Shown here piece after piece: positions 31,095 to 38,596 of a stretch of DNA of 38,596 nucleotides; the stretch's first letter is position 1; each line of letters opens with the position of its first letter. Location of the stretch: assembly GCF_000485595.1 (NCBI RefSeq), contig NW_014577204.1, positions 178,245 to 216,840 of the forward strand, read 5' to 3'. Below the pieces are notes generated by a model. That model saw only the letters and a program-made list of their open reading frames with translations, was not told the origin of the DNA and made no database searches. Made by a program: the position numbers and the translations under genes. The DNA is from Priapulus caudatus (taxonomy: Eukaryota > Priapulida > Priapulimorpha > Priapulimorphida > Priapulidae).

Positions 31095-32062
31095 CTGCGG
31101 GCGAAAAAAAACGGGAGGTGCTCATTTTATTCCGCGGGGGTCGTCAGCGCGCATTCTATTCAAACATTTAAAAAATATATTTTAAATAATTTAATTTTTA
31201 AATTGGAAAAGTTTTTTTGGGTTATTCTATTCGGATTTACGTCAACGTGGGCAGTGAATGCCATCATCTCGTCTGCGAGCGCGGGTTCGAAGTGGATGTG
31301 TGTGCTGCATGCGTTAGGCATATGTGTGCCAACTAACACAGATTATGGTTGTGTCTACATTTGGGTTGGGTATTATCTGTTCATCTTATATAAAACCTTC
31401 TGTAATACTGTGCAATTGTCCATGTTGTGCGTCGTGACCTGAAACACGAACTTCAGGACATTTCATGCTTAAACGGGTTCTCTGGAGGTTGTCTGAACCA
31501 CTCTCTGAAGAATCACACTTTTCTTCATTACCATCAGCTACAAAGCTAGAAATCGTTCCCCCAAGTTAGCCCCATGATGGGAATTTGAGTCACAGCCAAA
31601 ACCATGCTAAGAACCACTACATTAACGGTTAACCTGTGACAGATTCTGGCAGTGTTCGCCAACCAAGCGGCACACGCATGGGCACAGCGCGCCACCACAT
31701 TCCCACACACGCTGCATCAACGCTCCTCGATCTGCTCGTACCTTGTATATGGGTATGTCCGGCTCACCACCATCCAGCGTACGCAGGGTGAGGCAGCACT
31801 GCTGCAGCTGCGACTTGGGGTCGTTCCAATCCTGTCTCATGATGAAGTCGCGCAGGCGCGGGAAGAAGCACACCTGGCAGAACTTTTCGCAGTACTCGAG
31901 ACCCTTGTCAACATAGAGCGCGCCGAGAAATGCCTCCAGGAGGTCGGCCCTGCGCGCGCGGAAGCATGGCGTACATCTTAGATTTACACAACAACAGCAG
32001 CAACAACAACAGCAGCAGCAGCAACAACAATCAACAACACCAACAACAACAACAGCACCACC

Positions 32063-32141
<79 letters not shown>

Positions 32142-35100
32142 GTACGACAGCGACTCAGACGTGAACACATTCACACTTTTCACGCACGCACACGCGCACG
32201 CAGACACGTACTACTCGCTCGACCACCCACCTATCCTTCGTCTTCAGCTCGCTCTTCGGATTGGTGCCGATCACGTAGCAGGTCATGCCGAGGTCATCGC
32301 AGACAGTCGCCTGTGTGCGGTTGTTGACTAGTGAACTGCGCAGCAGTGACAGGTGACCCTCGTGGTGGCGCGGGAAGTGCTTGTACAGGTACTCCGACGC
32401 AACCAGCTGCAGCACCGTGTCACCTGCAAACGCAAAACACCGTCGATACTAACACAGCAGTGCGGCACAACCAGCTGCAGCACCGTGTCACCTGCAAACG
32501 CAAAACACCGTCAATACTAACACAGCAGTGCTTGCGAAGACGTATTGCCTTCGGCTGTGGCGGGCTCTACTCTTCCACTGATTTCATGTGGGTGGATTAG
32601 AAGACGACTCTTCGTACCGCGAGAAAGATGTGTATCGAAGGAAATAAGCTTTTGAACTAAAAACTCGATCGAAGTAACCGAGTCTGTGTAGCTTCACAGA
32701 CTACAGTTAACGTTCCCATCTACAAACCGATCCAGCATACTTCTGACCTGACCTGACCTAGCCTGACCACAAAATATGAGACGGGGCAGAGTGGAGCTAA
32801 AGTTGTTAATAAAATAAGGTCGCAGTCGAGACATAGTGAAGCTGAGAGGTGAGTACCTAGGAACTCCATGCGCTGGTTGTGACCCATAGTGAGGTTGTTG
32901 AAGCCAATGCTACGCATCGTGAACGACCTCGCCAGCAGGCGGATGTGGTTGAATGTAACGCCGATCGTTTCCTCAAACTCTGCAACGGTAAACAATACCA
33001 ATAAAACACGAACCGGGAAAAACGTACGACGTACTGTCAATTTGCCTAGCAAATTTATTGCTCTAATTGCCTGCACGACAGAGGAGAATTTTTTCCTCTT
33101 AATTCGTTCGATTTTTCAAGCCAGCTACAGCTGGAGGTGAACGCATGATTCTTGGACTAGCACTGACACTCAGCAGTTACTTCCTAGGCATAAACGTCAG
33201 GAACTCGATTCGAGAGAAAGCAGACGCGATCGATTGACGCAAGTGAAATAGAAATTCGTATAAAATACGGATAAATCGTAGTGGTTGCAAGGCATCTCTG
33301 CGGTGACGCGATCGATTGACGCGGTGACGCACAGCAGCTCACCGGTGTACTTCTGCAGAGCGCAGACGGATTTGATCCAGTGTCGGTCGCCGCCCGGCTC
33401 CTGCTGCTGCAGCGGGTGTGGACTCACATTGCACCAGACGTCCAGCAGCTGTGAATCGTGGTCGTGCAGCGTTCGCGCGAACACCGTGTCGGCCGTGTCG
33501 ACGCCGCCGTCATCGATGAGCAACGCCCCTAGATGAAGGCAGCCATGTTCACGTGCGTCTCGCGTTAACAAATCAGCTCAAGCTTCTACGTAATCGATTT
33601 TCTTTTGACTAGTTTTTAATCGATTTACTCTATATAGGAGGTAGCACTCAAGTAGGACACCAGTAAATAATAGTTAAAACATTCTCCGGAATCGACCAGA
33701 TTGAGGTATTCATATTTATGTCATAGTATGTATCACAATATTATTTATTTTATTATTTCGTATAGAGGTATTTTCATTTTTCCCTTTCCTTCTCGTTCTC
33801 GTTTTCCCCGTAATTTTCTCATCGTTACAGAATTAATCGACGTAACTGTGGTCATTGTTAACCAATCGTATTCCTTATCTATTCCACGTGATGCGCACAT
33901 CACAATTATTATTGCTTGGACTTGTATAATTTATAGTATGTAACTATAAGACTAAACATTTATTAATAATGACTTTGCCGATATCAGTGGCGTATCCAGC
34001 ATAAGGCAGAGCCGGCGTACGCCCCCCCCCCACCATTTGCAGGCCCAGAAAAAAAAATCATGAAGTGTTTAAAATCCTAAATTGTAGGGTTAAGTCTAGA
34101 GTTGAGATAGTGTCATCAGACATCAGAATATGGCCCACAGTATGCCTCAGATGGCAGGAAAATGGCTTAAATATTTCAAAATTTCCTGGGGGAGCATGCC
34201 CTCATACCCCCCTAGCTCTGGCGTGCCTACGGTGGCGTGCCTACGGCACGCGGGCAGCCCAGGTACATTTCGCCCCCCTGTTAATCCATTTCTGGATACG
34301 CCACTGCGATATTAACATGGTGATATCCTCACAACTACCTGCACCTTCCCGAACCTACTAAACAATGTTGGTCACTGCAACCGCATTGTATGGGTTCCTG
34401 CAGCTCACACTGCACAATGCAGCGTGGATACCTACCCATGAGAGCTTCAAAGCAGTTTGCCATCGCATGTCTCAGATCTGATTCATGGCACAGGTCTGGG
34501 CCGTGTGCGTAGAGCATGAACTCGTCCAGGTGGAGTTTCTATACACAACACGACCACGTAAGCAATACATCACAAAGCATTAGAGGAAACCTGACCTTCC
34601 CCCCCCCCCTGACTCACTCAGAACTATTGCCATGCATCGCGATCCATATGACGACGATACAAGAGGGTACGATATGTTTCACGATAACCTGGCTATGATA
34701 CGATACATTAAACAATATTTAGGCAAAAATACCATATGCATAACGATATTTACACAGCCTCATTATATGTGACTGACTCTCAATTCGTACAGATAGTCAT
34801 ATTCTTATTATCATTGTCAGATTATATTATCTTGTTAATTTTATCTATTTAATTTTTGGAGGGCAGCATGTGGATGAGAAAGCTAGCACGATTCCCTATA
34901 CCCAACACGTACTTTTGCAAGCACGGCAAGGTGCTGGTTCTGTACTAGCGCCGCACGGTAGGTGGCCAAGCCTCCCTCCTCCAGGTCCGGAAACATGAAG
35001 TACAAGTGTATGCTGCGTGAAAAAAAGAGCATCGAACCGGAGTTCAAGAGTTCATATTTTCTATGGTAAAATTTGTAAAATTTTTGTTGCCATTTTTTTA

Positions 35101-38100
35101 CATTAAAAGTAAGTACTAACATACTCGTCAAATTCTTACCTGATAAGATTGTTTCTCAACTAGTTAAAAATCCAAAAAACCTGGACGATTTGATATTATG
35201 TTCCTGACATTAATTGCTTGCTATGGGCTATGTATGAGTCACGAGTGTATGTTCACATCAAACAATATAGTAAAATAGGCAATTTAATCATAAAAAGTGA
35301 ACAGAATTACTTATATTTTGTGAAAAAATGGAAATATTTTTTTTATTTTTACTATTTACGGTGAAGTAATCACTTTAACACATTACTAATACTAACATCT
35401 AGATCCGAATGTAAACCTTGAAACTAGGCCACAGACATGTGCCTACCTAGTCAGAAATTCAACGACGGCATCGCCCAGGTATTCCAGTCTCTCGTTGTGG
35501 TTGATTGCTGACATCGTCTCCTCCTTGTGACCCATGCGTGACATGATTCGGATGAGCGTGTTGATGCCTGCCAGGCAGAGTGAGAAATGATCTCATGCAG
35601 GAGCCGAGAGAAACAATGGTCCTCTCCCTCAGGAGATTCACATAAGAATTGCAAGTAAAGCAGGTAAATTGAGCTTGCCACATAAAATGGCCGAGCAGTG
35701 ATGAGCTGTGATAGTAAGACAAAACGAGTAATAACCATTGGTCTCATCTAGTCCACTTACACCCAAAATTAATATCTTTATCATTGATTAGCAGAATCTT
35801 GTATCACTTTAATGATATGATAAGTAGAACACACCCAAGACACACACACGTACGTGCGCACATGCATGCACAAACACACACATAGAAATACAACACAAAA
35901 ACGATGAATAAATATGAAAGCACCTAAACTAGAGACCGAAGCTGTGTGTGAATTAGGTGGCACCTGCACTTAATGGTGATTTTGCTAAACTTTTCTAACC
36001 CCTTTTTCGATGTGTGGCATCGTGAAGTCTCTTGTCCCCATACTCCGGCGTGCGTATGCCACAGTTCGTGAGAGAATTACGAGCGTGGTCAGGGTTAGTG
36101 CCGAAATTCACTCTGTAGGATGGATGCGTCAAAGCAAGCTGAAAGTGCAACAACCACACTGGTTAGTTTACCGTGCGTCTTACTTAACTTGGGTATACAG
36201 CGTTACAACACATATTATTCCAAATGGATGTGACCTTACAAAATGGTGGTCCTAGAAATGAATAAGATGATACAGCTATAACCACTACCACCCTTAACCA
36301 TCGCTAGCACACACCTGGAGAAGTAGTTTGTTCTTAAATGAGTATTGGATTGTCTTCTCCAGCTCTCTCAGTGATCTGTGAAAGCGCAGGTGACACACCA
36401 AGACCGGTAGCAGCATGGCATGCTGCAAAACGAATAAGGCGATAAAGCATCAAAGAATGCTCCTACCGTAACGTGGCTGCATTGCCAGCGCCCACATCCA
36501 AGCATCAACAAACTCCCCTCTCCAGCATCCAGGACGAGTACTGCTGAGTTGTTATGGTCTACCATATTCGTTTCCTACAGCCATTAAACTTGAACTACTA
36601 AGACCGTTTTGTAAACTACTTAGAAAGGATGCAAACAACCCTGATCCGTATCGTACTGAGTAGATATGTGATATTGATACATTTCTTTACGTGATTTCGA
36701 TTATTTTGTTCTATTCCAATTTAATGTTCACTCTCTATAGCACTTCTAGGTAAGACATATACAACAGAGCAATACTACAGAAACATCTCCACAATGTTCG
36801 TTGGCTGGTGATCCATCGAAGAAGAGTGAAACTGCATTTGATCATACATGAATCGAAATGGTGTTGGGGTTCTGGGATAGAACAGGTCTATACATACAAG
36901 CACAATATCGGACTTGAGGCCTGTCCGGTAGAAGCCTTGACTGCTCACAGCAACAGTCACATCGCGTTTCAGACTGCTCTTTGTTCTCAGCTCCTACAAT
37001 AGATTGTATAGAAAAACAATGTTGTTTACTATCTACACTCTACAAGCACTTGACTGTCAATATACTATGTTTATCAAGTTAAAGGATGACAATATCATGA
37101 CTGTATCAAGTTGTATGATATCTACATGACATCATGAGTTCGTGTAAATGATTGACACAAACACACACACATGCATGCACACACATGCACACACGCATGT
37201 ACTCAACATAATAATGAACGTTACCTGTAAGTACATCTCTTGGCTGTGTAATTTCTGCTTGTCCTGCGGTGTAACTTTAGGCTTGTTAGCCAACAAATGA
37301 CGAAATTTTACATAGTATTTCCATGCCTTCTGGTACCTGTTTGATATTCAAGAAAATGTGTCAATACTTTAAAGGTTGTAGTTTCCTCAGAGACAATTCT
37401 ACAAATGTTCTACATGCAAATGACAGCCACACATGGTTAGGAAAACACTGTTGCTTATCATGAACCTGCTTTCCTAACAATGTGGGACAACAGCATGAAT
37501 TTGAAATTAGGAATTTCATGTAACAAAATATTTGCGACTCTCTATCGTTTCTATAAGTCCTTGCTCAGATAATGCCATAGATCAAAGTAGGTGCTAATAA
37601 AATTCTATGTTGAGGGTGAAGTGAATACTTGATATGGGCAAATTAGTTGAAAATGCACACTAACTTGGGATCGCCGGCATAGCTGATCTGAGCTGGACGG
37701 ATGCCAAAATGCACAATCTGTGGATAGCTGATGACATCATCACGAATCTGATCCCTATCCAGTTGGTCAATCCGTAATGAACATGGCTTCTGCAGAAGAT
37801 GGTAATGGAATCACAGTCAGATTACTTCATATGACAGCTAGGACGTAGATGCAACAAGTCATCACCTGATCTGACATGAATTTTATTTGGATTTTTGATG
37901 CATTAGAATTACAGTCAGCTTTTTGATGGCATATTTATAAAACAAAATGTACAAAATGCAGTATGCAAAGCCTGGATATCAAATCTGCTCACCATGCCAG
38001 GATATGTAACAATCATGCCTTTAGTTTCATCTGCAAAGTTTTGCCAGTCACACTGTGAGATTTTCAACAGTGATGCTAATTCCGTTTCTTCCACTAGAGG

Positions 38101-38162
38101 GCGTGAGCTCTTCAGCAGATACTGAAGAACTTCGTTCATCGAAAGAATTTCTTTTCCATTAT
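30378..38162 (-). CDS. DROSHA: DROSHA, class 2 RNase III (C-terminal ~830 residues; 5' exons outside window)
   Basis: Fourteen exons (minus) splice in frame: 37993-38162, 37665-37789, 37225-37336, 36898-36993, 36315-36422, 36000-36138, 35447-35567, 34913-35012, 34436-34538, 33343-33528, 32857-32979, 32231-32423, 31742-31949, 30378-31094. The nuclear enzyme, with DGCR8, crops primary microRNA hairpins. The first four exons form the central domain (SRPLVEETELASLLKIS, KGMIVTYPGM, IVHFGIRPAQISYAGDP, VAVSSQGFYRTGLKSD). RIIIDa follows, from ALTHPSY through NERLEYLGDAVVEFL to HAMANCFEALMG. RIIIDb runs from NQRMEFLGDTVLQLV to DLLEAFLGALYVDKGLEY. The dsRBD (ARTYTVAVYF-like) lies in the last exon, and the acidic catalytic residues are present. 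The entry phase is 1, so at least one further 5' exon is needed. Close identity in order and motifs to human DROSHA makes the call secure. Confidence 0.97.
31985..32140. repeat. (CAA)n/(CAG)n/(CAC)n trinucleotide repeat in DROSHA intron
   Basis: About 155 bp of CAA, CAG and CAC triplets lie just 5' (in gene sense) of the exon 13 acceptor at 31950. It reads as poly-Gln on the plus strand and poly-Val, poly-Gly or poly-Cys on the minus strand, but is intronic. Confidence 0.95.
32401..32535. repeat. 68-bp tandem duplication spanning a DROSHA splice acceptor
   Basis: AACCAGCTGCAGCACCGTGT followed by CACCTGCAAACGCAAAACACC and ACTAACACAGCAGTGC occurs at 32401 and again at 32469 with one or two changes. 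The copy contains 23 bp of exon 12 plus its 3' splice site, so a second acceptor (AG at 32492-32493) lies in the intron. Confidence 0.9.
33985..34306. mobile_element. Non-autonomous hAT-like element in DROSHA intron
   Basis: CAGTGGCGTATCCAGC at the left and GGATACGCCACTG at the right are inverted ends of hAT type, followed inward by C/G runs. CGATAT directly borders both ends and may be part of a target duplication, though only 6 bp match instead of 8. No ORF. Confidence 0.65.
34436..36138 (-). other. DROSHA: DROSHA RNase III domain a (exons 6-9)
   Basis: Exon 6 starts after the acceptor TTGCACTTTCAG and encodes LALTHPSYRVNFG and NSLTNCGIRTPEYGD. Exon 7 carries the signature NHNERLEYLGDAVVEFL with the conserved Glu and Asp. 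Exon 8 carries EEGGLATYRAALVQNQHLA, and exon 9 DEFMLYAHGPDLCHESDLRH. A nearer AG (36113) was rejected as acceptor because it would delete ALTHPSYR and break the phase. Confidence 0.93.
37154..37201. repeat. (CA)n/CATGCA microsatellite in DROSHA intron
   Basis: Short ACACACATGCA tract between exons 3 and 4 of the DROSHA segment. A similar ACACAC/ATGCATGC tract is at 35834-35885. Confidence 0.8.
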
Positions 38163-38596
38163 CTAAAAGAAAAAAAAAGTACTTTAAAATAAAAAAAATT
38201 TGTAAATCACTTACATACATTTATAAGACCAAAAAATACTCACGAAATTAATATATAAATGTTAGACTGGTATATGTATAGTTTATATATGTATAAATTA
38301 CTGTGAGATTTAGACATTTTCAGAAAAACTACTTTTGGAGATATATAGAGTTCCTACTTAAAGCCGCACAATGCGCATCCAAACGCTAATTTCTCCAGTA
38401 CTAGACTAGCAAATACTTCGTGTCATGCATAATCACACTACCTTATGACAAAATAAACTCTAGTTCCTCCCATTTGACTGCGCGTTCCCAACAAGAAAGA
38501 GGTGCGAAATCAGGTAATCAGGCGCCAACGCTAAATTGTTTCAAACAACATAACATCGACTTGGTTTGGTGACGTCACATGTTTCTATCTTTGCTG

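Larger units (their letters stand above)
31742..32979 (-). other. DROSHA: DROSHA RNase III domain b (exons 11-13)
   Basis: The signature NQRMEFLG|DTVLQLV is split by the intron between 32857 and 32423. HHEGHLSLLRSSLVNNRTQA follows, then the second acidic cluster in DLLEAFLGALYVDKG and the highly conserved QDWNDPKSQLQQCCLTLRT. Confidence 0.93.

Noticed and set aside
31622-32331. Poly-Gln/poly-His (plus) and poly-Val/poly-Cys (minus) proteins
   Set aside because: A trinucleotide repeat lying in a DROSHA intron between exons 12 and 13; the splice sites on both sides exclude it from the coding sequence.
36113-36114. AG just before GTGAATTTCGG as the acceptor of DROSHA exon 6
   Set aside because: It gives a phase mismatch with exon 5 and removes the conserved ALTHPSYR; the acceptor ending at 36139 restores both.
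36901-36903. GTGCTT as donor of DROSHA exon 4
   Set aside because: GTATGT at 36897 is the stronger donor and gives SDIVLHAMLLPVLV, the expected length between SD and HAM.

Overview
The window is animal nuclear DNA. It shows multi-exon genes with GT-AG introns, short exons separated by AT-rich introns, abundant MITE-like repeats, microsatellites and an internal tract of the metazoan telomere repeat (CCCTAA/TTAGGG). The repeat content and the divergence of the two conserved genes suggest a non-vertebrate, probably marine, animal. The phylum cannot be fixed from sequence alone. Short runs of N at 1314, 5477 and 15576-15585 mark assembly uncertainties.

Layout. (1) 1-4350 is a mobile-element-like island. 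Palindromic ~84-bp tandem arrays (1-670 and 3457-3690) lie on either side of a minisatellite that repeatedly switches strand (1582-2215) and an intronless ORF carrying an intact Ulp1/C48 cysteine protease domain plus a C4HC3 PHD finger (2454-3452, +). Convergent to it on the minus strand is a truncated SWIM-zinc-finger-type companion gene (3812-4345). (2) 4650-5540 holds small inverted-repeat elements, one enclosing the telomeric repeats, then a ~24-bp minisatellite and a (GT)n tract. (3) 5716-11978 (minus) is a complete nine-exon organic anion transporter gene (SLCO/OATP, 675 aa predicted). All splice phases agree, and two MITE-like elements sit in its introns. (4) 12-13.6 kb has no recognised gene, only a possible TATA promoter. 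13.66-16.77 kb is a scrambled nest of hAT-like repeat fragments. (5) 17400-17875 (+) is a signal peptide plus WSC domain gene start carrying an in-frame TAA. 24278-24525 (+) is a PAN/apple-like exon carrying an in-frame TGA. They are probably one decayed secreted or membrane protein gene split by ~6 kb of low-complexity DNA (CA, GA, TC, CT-rich, GT). (6) 25-29.7 kb is repeats and unassigned sequence. (7) 30378-38162 (minus) is the 3' two-thirds of DROSHA, the nuclear microRNA-processing RNase III: 14 exons covering the central domain, RIIIDa, RIIIDb, the dsRBD and an unusual Arg/Gly/Glu-rich C-terminal tail. Its 5' exons lie beyond the right edge.

The strongest candidate for something undescribed is the Ulp1-PHD / SWIM pair with its palindromic arrays at the left edge. 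Members of both ORF families recur in invertebrate genomes as intron-poor, multi-copy genes (from memory, not searched). Here they are convergent, bounded by repeats, and share a terminal repeat family (R1) that recurs at 19.7, 25.7 and 26.2 kb. SLCO and DROSHA are unrelated host genes and show no functional link to each other.
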